Shown here: piece by piece, positions 29,718-39,191 of the stretch
How the letters are laid out: the number at the start of each line of letters is the position of its first letter
Position numbering within the stretch: position 1 is the first letter of the stretch
NCBI GenBank assembly: GCA_014872815.1
Contig: WKFK01000015.1
Span: 558,001-622,000, forward strand
Length of the DNA stretch: 64,000 nucleotides
From: Paracoccaceae bacterium
Lineage (GTDB): Bacteria; Pseudomonadota; Alphaproteobacteria; Rhodobacterales; Rhodobacteraceae
Direction of reading: 5' to 3'
The notes under the pieces: model-generated
What the model was told of the DNA's origin: nothing
Seen by the model: only the letters and a program-made list of their open reading frames with translations
Database searches by the model: none
Made by a program: the position numbers and the translations under genes

Positions 29718-31055
29718 ATGAAAAAATTCGTCGCCGCCGCAGCGGGAGGCATTGTGGCCGGACTTTTGGTCACCACACAGGTGGCCGGGCCGCTATTGGC
29801 AGAGGAAAGCGAACGCAAGTCTAACGTTTATGAACAGCTGGACCTGTTTGGTGACATCTTTGAGCGCATCCGCATTCAATATGTCGAAGAAGTGGATGAT
29901 GCTGATCTGATTGAGGCGGCGATCAATGGCATGCTGACGTCCCTAGATCCGCATTCCAGCTACCTCAGCCCGGATGATGCCGATGATATGCGCGTGCAGA
30001 CTCGCGGTGAGTTTGGCGGCCTTGGCATTGAGGTGACGCAAGAAGAGGGCTTTGTGAAAGTTGTCTCTCCGATTGATGACACCCCGGCCGATGCGGCGGG
30101 CATGGAAGCGGGCGACTTTATCACCCATGTGGATGGCGAAAGCGTGCTGGGCCTGACCCTGGATGAAGCGGTTGAGAAGATGCGTGGGCCTGTGGGTAGC
30201 GAGATCGTGATCACCGTGGTGCGCGAGGGCGAACCCGAGCCGTTTGACGTGACCATCGTGCGCGACACCATCAAGCTGACCGCCGTGCGCAGCCGCAATG
30301 TGGGCGACAGCGTTGTTCTGCGGGTGACCACTTTTAACGATCAGACCACGCCAAACCTGATTGACGGCTTCAACAAGCAGGTTGAAGAGCTGGGTGGCAT
30401 GGAAAACGTCAACGGCATCGTGCTCGATCTGCGCAACAACCCGGGTGGGCTGCTGACGCAGGCGATTAAGGTCTCTGATGAGTTCCTCGAGAAGGGTGAG
30501 ATTGTATCGACGCGTGGCCGTAACCCGGAAGACGGGGAGCGTTACAATGCGCAGCCGGGCGATTTGGCCGAAGGCAAGCCTATTGTGGTGCTGATCAACG
30601 GCGGCTCTGCGTCCGCGTCTGAGATTGTGGCGGGTGCGTTGCAGGACCACCGCCGCGCGATTGTTGTGGGCACTAAGAGCTTTGGTAAGGGCTCGGTTCA
30701 GACCGTGATGCCGCTTCGGGGTGATGGGGCGATGCGCCTGACCACGGCGCGCTATTACACGCCGTCGGGCCGCTCCATTCAGGCGCTGGGCGTGAGCCCG
30801 GACATCGTGGTGGAGCAGCCACGTCGCGCGCCTGAGACGGACGAGGAGGAAGAGGACACCAATCGCCGGACCCGCTCTGAGGCGGACCTGCGTGGCAGCC
30901 TCAACAACGACAGCCTGTCCGAGGATGAGGTGCGTCAGATCGAGGAAGATCGTGCCAAGGCAGAAGAAGCCGCCAAGCTGCGTGAAGAGGATTATCAGCT
31001 GGCCTATGCGCTGGACATCCTGACCGGTCTGTCGGCGCTGGGCCCACAAGAGTAA
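29718..31055 (+). CDS. ctpA: S41 family carboxyl-terminal processing peptidase
   Basis: PDZ domain; GIVLDLRNNPGGLLTQAI; VLINGGSASASEIVAGALQDHRRAIVVGTKSFGKGSVQ. Confidence 0.95.
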   Translation: MKKFVAAAAGGIVAGLLVTTQVAGPLLAEESERKSNVYEQLDLFGDIFERIRIQYVEEVDDADLIEAAINGMLTSLDPHSSYLSPDDADDMRVQTRGEFGGLGIEVTQEEGFVKVVSPIDDTPADAAGMEAGDFITHVDGESVLGLTLDEAVEKMRGPVGSEIVITVVREGEPEPFDVTIVRDTIKLTAVRSRNVGDSVVLRVTTFNDQTTPNLIDGFNKQVEELGGMENVNGIVLDLRNNPGGLLTQAIKVSDEFLEKGEIVSTRGRNPEDGERYNAQPGDLAEGKPIVVLINGGSASASEIVAGALQDHRRAIVVGTKSFGKGSVQTVMPLRGDGAMRLTTARYYTPSGRSIQALGVSPDIVVEQPRRAPETDEEEEDTNRRTRSEADLRGSLNNDSLSEDEVRQIEEDRAKAEEAAKLREEDYQLAYALDILTGLSALGPQE

Positions 31056-31078
31056 CCCGCGCAACGCGTGAGATTTGC

Positions 31079-31105
31079 GGGCGTCCCGATGGGGGCGCCC
31101 GTTTT
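31079..31105 (+). terminator. Rho-independent terminator after ctpA
   Basis: GGGCGTCCC-GAT-GGGGGCGCCC followed by GTTTT. Confidence 0.7.
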
Positions 31106-31111
31106 GCTTTT

Positions 31112-31171
31112 GGGGGGCGCTGCCCCGTCACAGCAGGCTGTGACTCCCCGGGATATTTGGGGAATGAGAAA
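31112..31171 (+). repeat. Dispersed GC-rich repeat, copy 2: GGGGCGCTGCCCC...CCCCGGGATATTTGGGGAATGAGAA
   Basis: Shares its ends with the reverse complement of 9102-9145. Confidence 0.65.
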
Positions 31172-31239
31172 GCTTGGCACATTGCGTCATGTGGGGCGCT
31201 TCGCTAGGACGGGGAGAGATCTGTGTTTGGAGTGTGCCC

Positions 31240-31722
31240 ATGACCCCTGAAGAGCTGGAAAAACTGCCGTATCGCAAGAATGTGGGCGTGATGCTGGTGA
31301 ACGCCGAGGGCGGCGTGTTTGTGGGCCAGCGCATCGACAGCAAAGAGCCGGCCTGGCAGATGCCGCAGGGCGGGATCGACAAGGGCGAAGAGCCCCGCGA
31401 AGCCGCGCTTCGGGAGCTTGAGGAAGAAACCGGTGTGTCGGCGTCTTTGGTGACGATTGAAGCCGAAACCGAGGGCTGGATTGCCTATGATCTGCCGCTG
31501 GAGATTGCGGGTCGCATCTGGAAGGGCAAATACCGGGGCCAGAAACAGAAGTGGTATCTGATGCGATTTCACGGGCGCGACGACCAGGTCAACATTGCGC
31601 TGGACCATCAGGAGTTTTCCGAGTGGCGCTGGCTGCCAGCGGATCAGTTGGTGGCCAATATCGTGCCGTTTAAGCGCGAGGTATATGAACAGGTTGTGGC
31701 TGCGTTTGAGGCGCATCTCTGA
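31240..31722 (+). CDS. rppH: RNA pyrophosphohydrolase (Nudix)
   Basis: [33 protein letters not shown]...[27 protein letters not shown] (Nudix box). Confidence 0.93.
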   Translation: MTPEELEKLPYRKNVGVMLVNAEGGVFVGQRIDSKEPAWQMPQGGIDKGEEPREAALRELEEETGVSASLVTIEAETEGWIAYDLPLEIAGRIWKGKYRGQKQKWYLMRFHGRDDQVNIALDHQEFSEWRWLPADQLVANIVPFKREVYEQVVAAFEAHL

Positions 31723-31786
31723 GGGGGCTGGTTCGGAAATTCGCAAGATGACAAACGCATAAGCGGGGGCTAAAACACCCCTGCGT

Positions 31787-31863
31787 GGCCCCGTGGCTCA
31801 ACTGGATAGAGCAGCCCCCTCCTAAGGGGCAGGTTGCAGGTTCGAATCCTGCCGGGGTCGCCA
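31787..31863 (+). tRNA. tRNA-Arg (anticodon CCT)
   Basis: Cloverleaf read by eye: acceptor GGCCCCG/CGGGGTC, D-arm GCTC..GAGC, anticodon arm GCCCC-CTCCTAA-GGGGC, TpsiC GCAGG-TTCGAAT-CCTGC, encoded CCA. Confidence 0.95.
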
Positions 31864-32062
31864 TTTTTGCTGAAATGTGTGTCGTCCGGCACAGGAAGTC
31901 CGTCTTTGCGACAAAAAACAGGTTTATGAGATCCTGTAGATATCCCCTTTGATGTCTGCCTTTTCGCGTGGAGTTTTCGAGTACTCACCGTGCCGTTAGG
32001 CAAACAGGGGACAATGTGGGAACTTAAGAAATACTGATGACCGAGTAGGGCGGAGAGCCGAC

Positions 32063-32175
32063 TTTCGCTGCGGTTTGCACCGAGGACAGCTTTGCGGACA
32101 AAGAGACTGTCACCCACAATCAGTTAGAAGGCCGCGCTGAGCTCATTCCTGCCATGAGACCGAACCGCAGCGAAA
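32063..32175. repeat. Imperfect inverted repeat (TTTCGCTGCGGTTTG ... CGAACCGCAGCGAAA)
   Basis: 14/15 arm match, 32063-32077 and 32161-32175, in a CDS-poor gap downstream of the tRNA. Confidence 0.5.
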
Positions 32176-32749
32176 TGCCGTTTCTGCTCAAAAATCTCGG
32201 ACTATTTGGTGAAAAAATGTCGCGATAGACGTCCAACAGTTGGCGCTCGCGATGAAGCCTTGTCTATTATCAACCCCTTATGCACGGAGGCTGCCTGCGC
32301 CGTTTTTATACGCGCACTTTTTTGACGTATCGCACACACAGGTCCGCGGCGCGTCATGTTGTGAAGGTAAAGCCAGCCATTTTTTCCCTCATCGGCCAAC
32401 TTGCCACCTGCACATTCAATTGTGTAATTGAATTCGCCGGCGCGGGTGCCGCAAGCGTGGTCCAGCCTCGCCGATGCCTGTGGGCGCTTCGGCAGACGCC
32501 ATAACATGCATCTAAACGACCGTGATCTCCGAGGTCCGCCGCGACTCGCAATATGGGACGTTGTATTGCGCCACCGCCCCGTCAGCCAATGTGACCCGGT
32601 CGCGAAGCGCGTGGCCGTTTCCAATTCTCCCCCGACACACCTGCCGCCAGCCGTCTCTTTTTGGTCTTCTCACACCACTGATACGTACATGTCACATCAC
32701 CGGGCGTGAAACCCCCTTTGATCTGAGACAACGGGCCAAGATTGGAAAT

Positions 32750-34084
32750 ATGAGCGGAACCAAAACGCCTCCCCGTGCATTTAAAGTGCCTTCGGGCCGA
32801 CTGTCGCGATTGGCGCGATTGGGCGCGATGACCACAGGCGTGGCTGGCAATATGGCCATGTCCGGCCTGCGGGATGTGGCGCGTGGTAACCGACCAGACA
32901 TCCGAGACCTTTTTCTGGACCCTCGCAACATCCGTCGCGTCACCGATGATCTTGCCCGCATGCGAGGGGCGGCAATGAAAATTGGACAGCTTTTGTCGAT
33001 GGACACCGGAGATATCCTGCCGCCGGAACTCAGCCAAATCATGGCGCGACTTCGGGCAGAGGCTGATTTTATGCCTCCTAAGCAGCTTAAAACCGTGTTG
33101 ACCAAGGCGTGGGGAAAGGGCTGGCTCACCCAATTTGAATGCATTGATGTCCGTCCCGTCGCCGCCGCGTCGATTGGCCAGGTCCACCGGGCCAAAACAC
33201 GCGATGGGCGCGATATGGCGATCAAAGTCCAATATCCAGGCGTCGCCCGCAGCATCGACAGCGACGTCGCCAATGTGGCGGCCCTGATAAAACTATCAGG
33301 CCTGATCCCAAAGGGGTTTGACTTGACCCCCTATCTGGAGGAAGCGCGCGCCCAGTTGCACGAAGAGGCGGATTACGAACGCGAAGGTCACAGTCTGCGT
33401 ACATTTTGCCAAATTTTACAAGAGGATGAAAACTTCGTGCTTCCAGAGCTTCACGAGGATTTCACAACATCGGATGTCCTCGCGATGTCCTTTGTTCCCT
33501 CTGCCCCAATAGAGCAAGCCGTCGACTTGGATCAGGACAGGCGCAATCTGCTGACCCAAAACCTCATCACTTTGGTTCTGCGTGAGCTGTTTGAGTTTGG
33601 CGTGATGCAGACCGACCCCAACTTCGCCAACTATCGGTTCGATCCCGCCACAGACCGGCTTGTCCTTTTAGACTTCGGTGCCACACGCACCATTGCGCCC
33701 AAAACTGCAGATCAATATCGCCGCTTGTTTCGGGCAGGTTTGGCCGGAGACACCACAGCGCTTAGGGCGGTTGTCCAAGACATCGGCTTCATTACATCAG
33801 ACACGGCCCCACACCATCAACGCGCATTGTTCGGGATCATGGAAACCGCCTGTGCCGCATTTCAGGGGCAAGCCGACTTTGACTTTGGCGACACATCTTT
33901 TGTGCGAGACATGAATGATGCGGGGGCTGCTTTGGCGGCGGATGGATTTGTGCCATCTCAAGTCCCGATGGACGTCCTTTACGTGCAACGAAAACTGGGG
34001 GGAACGTTTCTGTTGGCACATCGCTTAAAAGCAAAACTTCCCATACGGGACATGGTCTATCCTTTCCTTGCCCCCCAGCCATAG
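32750..34084 (+). CDS. ABC1/UbiB-type atypical kinase
   Basis: MRGAAMKIGQLLSMDTGDILPPELSQIMARLRAEADFMP; AAASIGQVHRAKTRDGRDMAIKVQYPG; LLDFGATR. Confidence 0.92.
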   Translation: MSGTKTPPRAFKVPSGRLSRLARLGAMTTGVAGNMAMSGLRDVARGNRPDIRDLFLDPRNIRRVTDDLARMRGAAMKIGQLLSMDTGDILPPELSQIMARLRAEADFMPPKQLKTVLTKAWGKGWLTQFECIDVRPVAAASIGQVHRAKTRDGRDMAIKVQYPGVARSIDSDVANVAALIKLSGLIPKGFDLTPYLEEARAQLHEEADYEREGHSLRTFCQILQEDENFVLPELHEDFTTSDVLAMSFVPSAPIEQAVDLDQDRRNLLTQNLITLVLRELFEFGVMQTDPNFANYRFDPATDRLVLLDFGATRTIAPKTADQYRRLFRAGLAGDTTALRAVVQDIGFITSDTAPHHQRALFGIMETACAAFQGQADFDFGDTSFVRDMNDAGAALAADGFVPSQVPMDVLYVQRKLGGTFLLAHRLKAKLPIRDMVYPFLAPQP

Positions 34085-34090
34085 GGGGCA

Positions 34091-35023
34091 CTACTCCACC
34101 GTAATCTGTCGAGAAAAATGCGCTTGAGACACCTCTTTCACAATCGTCGTAAGCCGCTCCAAGGTGGTCCCATGTGGAGATTGCTTGCGCCACACCATGC
34201 CTATGGACCGCGTCAGCTGATTTTTGCGGAACGGCAAAACGGTCACGTCATTTGCAGACTTTCCAACCTCTGACTTCACATAAAGCGCAGGCAAAAAAGC
34301 GATGCCCATATCAAGCGACACCATGTGGCGGATCGCATCCAAACTGGTGCCTTCATAGTCAGTTCTCAGATGCGCGCCCAACTCGTCACACAGCGACGCA
34401 ATCTGGTTGTGCAGCGTGTAAGCCGTTGACAGGCTGAGCACATCAAGGTCGCCAATGTCGGAATCCAGTGCTTCCGACTTCTCAGCCAACGCATGATCAC
34501 GCGCGACGGCCAGCATCAGGGGTTCGCGAAACAGGCGCCGTACAGAGACATCTGCAGAGCGAAATGGCAACTGCGTAAGGATGAAATCGTGACGACCTTG
34601 CAGCAATTCTTCTTTCAACACAGCTGGCGCGGCATCCCGAACGATCACCTTGAGCGCCGGATATTCCTTGTGAATGCGGCGCATCACTTGCGGCAGGAAG
34701 TACGGGCCTAGCGTCGGCGTTGATCCAAGCCGTAACGTGCCGCTGATGCCTTCTTTGGCACCCTGTGCGGAGGTTTTCAGGCTTTCGACATGGTCCAGAA
34801 TGATACGCGCTTGCTCCAGTACATCGCGCCCGCCCGGTGTCAGAATGGCGCCGCGCTTGCCCCGTTCCACAAGTTCCAGCCCCAAGGCGGATTCCAGACC
34901 AACAATTTGCAGACTCAACGACGGCTGGCTGACGCCGACCAGTTCCGCAGCTTTCCGATAATGACGCGTGTCGGCCAAAGCCACAAAATACCGTAGTTGG
35001 CGCAGTGTGACATCTTGGTTCAT
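34091..35023 (-). CDS. LysR-family regulator, OxyR-like but lacking the peroxidatic Cys
   Basis: MNQDVTLRQLRYFVALADTRHYRKAAELVGVSQPSLSLQ; GPYFLPQVMRRIHKEYPALK; ATG at 35023 with GGAGGG RBS. Confidence 0.9.
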   Translation of the reverse strand: MNQDVTLRQLRYFVALADTRHYRKAAELVGVSQPSLSLQIVGLESALGLELVERGKRGAILTPGGRDVLEQARIILDHVESLKTSAQGAKEGISGTLRLGSTPTLGPYFLPQVMRRIHKEYPALKVIVRDAAPAVLKEELLQGRHDFILTQLPFRSADVSVRRLFREPLMLAVARDHALAEKSEALDSDIGDLDVLSLSTAYTLHNQIASLCDELGAHLRTDYEGTSLDAIRHMVSLDMGIAFLPALYVKSEVGKSANDVTVLPFRKNQLTRSIGMVWRKQSPHGTTLERLTTIVKEVSQAHFSRQITVE

Positions 35024-35050
35024 TGAGCCCTCCTTGATCGTGGGCTCTAT

Positions 35051-35065
35051 ATAGGTTTTTCCTAT
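35051..35065. promoter_or_regulatory. Inverted repeat ATAGG-TTTTT-CCTAT in the lysR/sbtA divergent intergenic region
   Basis: Direct reading; fits an ATAG-N7-CTAT LysR/OxyR half-operator pattern. Confidence 0.5.
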
Positions 35066-35167
35066 CGAACTTTCATCCTTCTGCCGGTTTATTATTGTCT
35101 CTTTTCCCCCGATATCGGCGCGACGCCATCGTTTTGCCCACCACCCACGGAATTTCAGAGGATCACC

Positions 35168-35386
35168 ATGACCGCGCAACAAGACACACTTCAGGATCGT
35201 ATTCGGGAGTTTCAACCCTTCGTTTCCCGCCTGGAACAACGGCTTGCCGCAGAGCGTAGCCAGCCACAGCCAGACCTAGATCTGCTGCAGAGACTGGAGC
35301 GAGAGCGCGACAATCTATGCGACACGCTGGCCCGCGCAAAAGAGTGGGCGCAGCACGACACCCAACCCGGATCTTCGGCCGCTTAG
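35168..35386 (+). CDS. Small helical (coiled-coil hairpin) protein, DUF465/YdcH-like
   Basis: 72 aa MTAQQDTLQDRIREFQPFVSRLEQRLAAERSQPQPDLDLLQRLERERDNLCDTLARAKEWAQ; 10 nt upstream of sbtA. Confidence 0.65.
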   Translation: MTAQQDTLQDRIREFQPFVSRLEQRLAAERSQPQPDLDLLQRLERERDNLCDTLARAKEWAQHDTQPGSSAA

Positions 35387-35396
35387 GTAACACAAC

Positions 35397-36374
35397 ATGA
35401 CTGAAATACTCTCCTTGGCTGGCAGCAATCTGGCCTCGCCAATTATCCTGTCCTTCGCCCTCGGTCTTGCTGCTGCACTCGCGAGATCAGACCTGTCCAT
35501 TCCAGAAGCCGTCGCCAAGGGGATGTCGATCTACCTGCTGTTTGCCATCGGCTTCAAAGGCGGCGCCTCGGTGGCCGCACACGGGATTGATAGCACGCTG
35601 CTCAAAGCACTGGCCGCCGGTATCGTTTTGTCGTTTGGCCTGCCATTCATCGCCTTTGCGCTCCTCAAAACCTTGACCGGCATGTCACGGCTCGATGCAG
35701 CCGCGGTTGCGGCCCACTATGGCTCGATCAGCATTGTGACTTTTGTGGCGGCAACCTCCATTCTTGAGGGGCGCGGCATACCCTCCGAAGGCTACATGGT
35801 TGCGGTTGCCGCCGCGATGGAAGCCCCTGCAATCCTGTCCGCCCTCTGGCTTGTGGCGCGCAACGGCAAAGGCGGCCGCATGGAGCCGGGGCTCATGCGT
35901 GAAATCCTGCTTAACGGTTCTATTGTTTTGCTGGTCGGCAGCTTTGTGATCGGCATGGTGACCGGCGAGCGCGGGTTGGCAGAAATCGCGCCCTTCATCG
36001 TCACACCTTTCAAAGGCGTGCTGTGCCTGTTCCTGCTGGATATGGGCTTGGTCGCTGGCCGCGGTTTGCGCCAATCCAAAGGGGTGCTCGGCGGCGGTGC
36101 TGTCCTGTTTGGCGTGACCATGCCAATGATCGGCGCAGTGATTGGTTTGGGCCTTGGCGCTTTGATCGGCCTGTCGATGGGCGGCGTGGTGCTGCTCATG
36201 GTTCTGGCGGCCTCGGCCTCCTACATCGCCGTCCCTGCCGCCATGCGCGTGGCCTTGCCTGAAGCCAACCCCTCAATCTACCTGACGCTGTCATTGGGCG
36301 TTACATTTCCGTTCAACCTGACGCTCGGCATCCCGCTTTATGTCGCGCTGGCCACGATGATGATTGGAGGCTGA
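35397..36374 (+). CDS. sbtA: SbtA-type sodium-dependent bicarbonate transporter
   Basis: 325 aa; MTEILSLAGSNLASPIILSFALGLAAALARSDLSIPEAVAKGMSIYLLFAIGFKGG. Confidence 0.88.
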   Translation: MTEILSLAGSNLASPIILSFALGLAAALARSDLSIPEAVAKGMSIYLLFAIGFKGGASVAAHGIDSTLLKALAAGIVLSFGLPFIAFALLKTLTGMSRLDAAAVAAHYGSISIVTFVAATSILEGRGIPSEGYMVAVAAAMEAPAILSALWLVARNGKGGRMEPGLMREILLNGSIVLLVGSFVIGMVTGERGLAEIAPFIVTPFKGVLCLFLLDMGLVAGRGLRQSKGVLGGGAVLFGVTMPMIGAVIGLGLGALIGLSMGGVVLLMVLAASASYIAVPAAMRVALPEANPSIYLTLSLGVTFPFNLTLGIPLYVALATMMIGG

Positions 36375-36375
36375 T

Positions 36376-36684
36376 ATGCAAATGCACACGGCGAAACGCG
36401 TTGAAATTGTGATTGAAAAACCACTTGAAAGCCGCCTGACGGATGCGCTCAATGAGGCGGGAGTTACCGGATACACCATCGTGCCCGTGCGCGGGGGCTC
36501 CGGGCGGTCCGGCCCTTGGACACGGGAAGGGCAAGTCGGGCGCGCGGGCATGGTGATGATCGTCTGCCTGATCCGGCCAGAGCGGCTGGACAGTCTTCTA
36601 GACGCGGCGTTTGCTGTGGTGGAGCGCCATATCGGGGTGGTGTCAGTAACCGATGCTCAGGTTTTGCGGGCGGAAAGGTTTTGA
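36376..36684 (+). CDS. sbtB: SbtB-like PII-superfamily protein
   Basis: MQMHTAKRVEIVIEKPLESRLTDALNEAGVTGYTIVPVRGGSGRSGPW...MVMIVCLI; immediately downstream of sbtA. Confidence 0.82.
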   Translation: MQMHTAKRVEIVIEKPLESRLTDALNEAGVTGYTIVPVRGGSGRSGPWTREGQVGRAGMVMIVCLIRPERLDSLLDAAFAVVERHIGVVSVTDAQVLRAERF

Positions 36685-36812
36685 GTACTCAAATGCTATT
36701 CATAGCTTCTTCCAATCAAACTTTATCGAACGATTGGATTTAACATCATCCGATCAAACCCAATCTCTCCTTCACATGGCCAAGTTCATTGGCCGCAACA
36801 GAGGAGACAACA

Positions 36813-37040
36813 GTGCACACCAGGACACTTTCCCCCAAAGCGCTCGGAACCCGTATCCGGGCGCTGACCCGCAAGCACCGCAAGCTCGATAACCAAATCG
36901 AAATGGAACAGATGCGCCCCAATCCTGACGGCGCGCTGATGCGCCAACTTAAGCGAGAACGCCTTGGGCTCAAAGACGCGCTCCATGCTGCCAAAAAGCA
37001 CGCACGTCGGCGCGACAGCTCCGACACCTCGCTGGCCTAA
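36813..37040 (+). CDS. Small helical-hairpin protein, DUF465/YdcH-like (GTG start proposed)
   Basis: (V)HTRTLSPKALGTRIRALTRKHRKLDNQIEMEQMRPNPDGALMRQLKRERLGLKDALHAAKKHA; GAGGAG RBS before GTG 36813. Confidence 0.65.
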   Translation: MHTRTLSPKALGTRIRALTRKHRKLDNQIEMEQMRPNPDGALMRQLKRERLGLKDALHAAKKHARRRDSSDTSLA

Positions 37041-37243
37041 GCGAGGAGGCACGAGCTCCATGTTCTATTTTTTCCTACCGGTGCGCGCCGCACGCATGTT
37101 CCACAGTCCGGATGTGCAAGACCTCTATGCGACCCTGACCGAAACATACCAATGAACCAAGGCGGGCGGTGGCTGTCCCATCGCCCCTTTTTTGATGATT
37201 AAAGCAGGACCACCACCTGCCAAACTGACTATGGAGAGCTCAC

Positions 37244-37492
37244 ATGAAATGCCCAGTTGACGGGTCCACCCTTGTTCTTTCGGAGCGGGCCGGTGTCGAA
37301 ATTGATTATTGCCCGACCTGCCGCGGTGTTTGGTTGGATCGTGGTGAATTGGACAAGTTGATCGAACAGTCCACCGCCCCGCGTGCTCATAGCCGCAATT
37401 CCCAAATGTCGAAACAGGTGCGAGACGATCGTAATCCACGCCCTAGAAGAAGGAAGATGAGCGGCCTGCTCGAAGACATATTTGATTTCTAG
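37244..37492 (+). CDS. zf-TFIIB domain protein
   Basis: MKCPVDGSTLVLSERAGVEIDYCPTCRGVWLDRGELDKLIE. Confidence 0.85.
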   Translation: MKCPVDGSTLVLSERAGVEIDYCPTCRGVWLDRGELDKLIEQSTAPRAHSRNSQMSKQVRDDRNPRPRRRKMSGLLEDIFDF

Positions 37493-37514
37493 TCGTAAAC
37501 GCGACATCAGATCG

Positions 37515-37634
37515 ATGACGGATCATGACATGAAAATGATCTATGACCGCCTCAACAACACCCCCCGCAAATGCCTTGGCTGGAAGACGCCCGCGGAGGT
37601 CTTCCGTGAAAAGATGATGGAAGAATTGAGATGA
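37515..37634 (+). pseudogene. IS30-family transposase C-terminal remnant
   Basis: MTDHDMKMIYDRLNNTPRKCLGWKTPAEVFREKMMEELR*, typical IS30 C-terminus, with no N-terminal part upstream. Confidence 0.8.
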
Positions 37635-38093
37635 CCACCCTACCCTCAAGTCAACAAGAGTCGCAGTTCAAGTATCGCTCACACGAGTCGACGCAGAAAT
37701 CGTTCGATTTCTGATGGGGTATGAATACCTTGATGCTGATCAGCAAGCTGTCGAAACCTCGCTCGCTGCGCTCGATTTTGACGGAGCTATGCAACAGCTC
37801 AACCCCTTCGCCTCATTTGCGCAAGCCGTGCACAGGATGCTGAGGGTGCATTCTCGTATTTGGCGCAGTGCCTTGCCAAATCCTTCGAGGTCAAACCTTC
37901 GACCAGATCGAAGACGGTTGCCACGGCTGTCGCTGCTCTGGAAGACTTGGTTGGATATGCTTACACGCTGTCCGGTCTTGAGCGTGACGTCTCAGAGATG
38001 CTGTGCGAAATCCTTGAGTACACGTCGCATGGTGGGGAGCGATGTAAATTGAAAACGCGAGCTTACTTCCGACGGAGGGACCGTTTGGCGAAG

Positions 38094-39149
38094 TTACTCT
38101 GCGAGGTGTAGGCCCGTGATCAGTTGGCGCAGGCCAAACGCGGCGCCGATCATGATTGAGATGAACGCCACCGGCGCGCTGTAGGATAAGACAGAAAAGG
38201 CCGCGAGGCCTTGGCCGACGCTGCATCCCATCGCAAGGATGGCACCGCCGCCCATGAAAGCCGCACCGAGCATTTGGCGTTTTAATTCGCGTGGATCATC
38301 ACAGGCCTCCCAACGGAAATGGCCTTTGCGGATGGAGCCAATAAACGCGCCGACCACCACGCCAACCACAGACCCGACGCTGAAGGACAACTCGTTTCCG
38401 GAAGCGGTCATGGTGTAATAGATGGTGTCGCCGATCGGGGCAGCGAAGGAATGGGACTCTACCGGTTCATTGCCAAAACCAACCTGAGCGACCCAATAGG
38501 TGCCCATCCAGCCTGACACTATGACGCCGCCAACCATCACTCCCCAGAAAATCATGTCAGGAGAGGTCAGCATGCGTGGAGAGGCGATGGAGAAGGTCAG
38601 TATGGCCATGCCGATAATTATGCCGGTGGCCAGTTTCGGCACGCCTAAACTGGAGTTCAGAAGCGCGGCAAAGCCTTGCGGCTGCGCGGCGCCTTCCTGA
38701 ATTGGAAAAAGAAAAACGCGTGCAGGGGCCAAGGGGCCTGACATGACAAAATAGGCGGATAGGCCGAGCACTCCGACAATGACAAAGGCGCGAATGTCGC
38801 CACCGCCCAATCGGGCAAGGGCTCCGTACCCACAGTTGCCGGCCAAGGCCATGCCGTATCCAAAAAGTAGGCCACCAATGATCGTGGCCAGCGGGTTCCA
38901 GACGCGGTCCAGATAGGCGGCCTCTGTTGGATCCATCCAGCTGGAAGACATTGCCCAATGTGTGCCAATGATTGCCACCCCAATGGCCACGCCCCACATG
39001 CGCATGCGGCGGTCATCTGAGGAATACAGCAGGTCTTCTATTGCACCGAGGGTGCAGAACCGCCCGATGCGCGCAGCGAGGCCTAAAAGCAGACCTCCAA
39101 TAAAACCAACGAGCGTGACGGCATTGGCCTCACCCAAAATGTCGAGCAT
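38094..39149 (-). CDS. soxT: YeeE/YedE-family sulfur transporter (SoxT-like)
   Basis: GFIGGLLLGLAARIGRFCTLGAIEDLLYS...GNCGYGALARLGGG...MGCSVGQGLAAFSVLSYSAP. Confidence 0.85.
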   Translation of the reverse strand: MLDILGEANAVTLVGFIGGLLLGLAARIGRFCTLGAIEDLLYSSDDRRMRMWGVAIGVAIIGTHWAMSSSWMDPTEAAYLDRVWNPLATIIGGLLFGYGMALAGNCGYGALARLGGGDIRAFVIVGVLGLSAYFVMSGPLAPARVFLFPIQEGAAQPQGFAALLNSSLGVPKLATGIIIGMAILTFSIASPRMLTSPDMIFWGVMVGGVIVSGWMGTYWVAQVGFGNEPVESHSFAAPIGDTIYYTMTASGNELSFSVGSVVGVVVGAFIGSIRKGHFRWEACDDPRELKRQMLGAAFMGGGAILAMGCSVGQGLAAFSVLSYSAPVAFISIMIGAAFGLRQLITGLHLAE

Positions 39150-39191
39150 GCGGGCTCCTCCCCAGGACCGAATGCAAATGTTGTGGCGACC

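Noticed and set aside
37714-38111. Overlapping ORFs (112 aa and 83 aa) between the IS30 stump and soxT
   Set aside because: No family recognised, mutually overlapping, next to a transposase remnant; likely decayed DNA.
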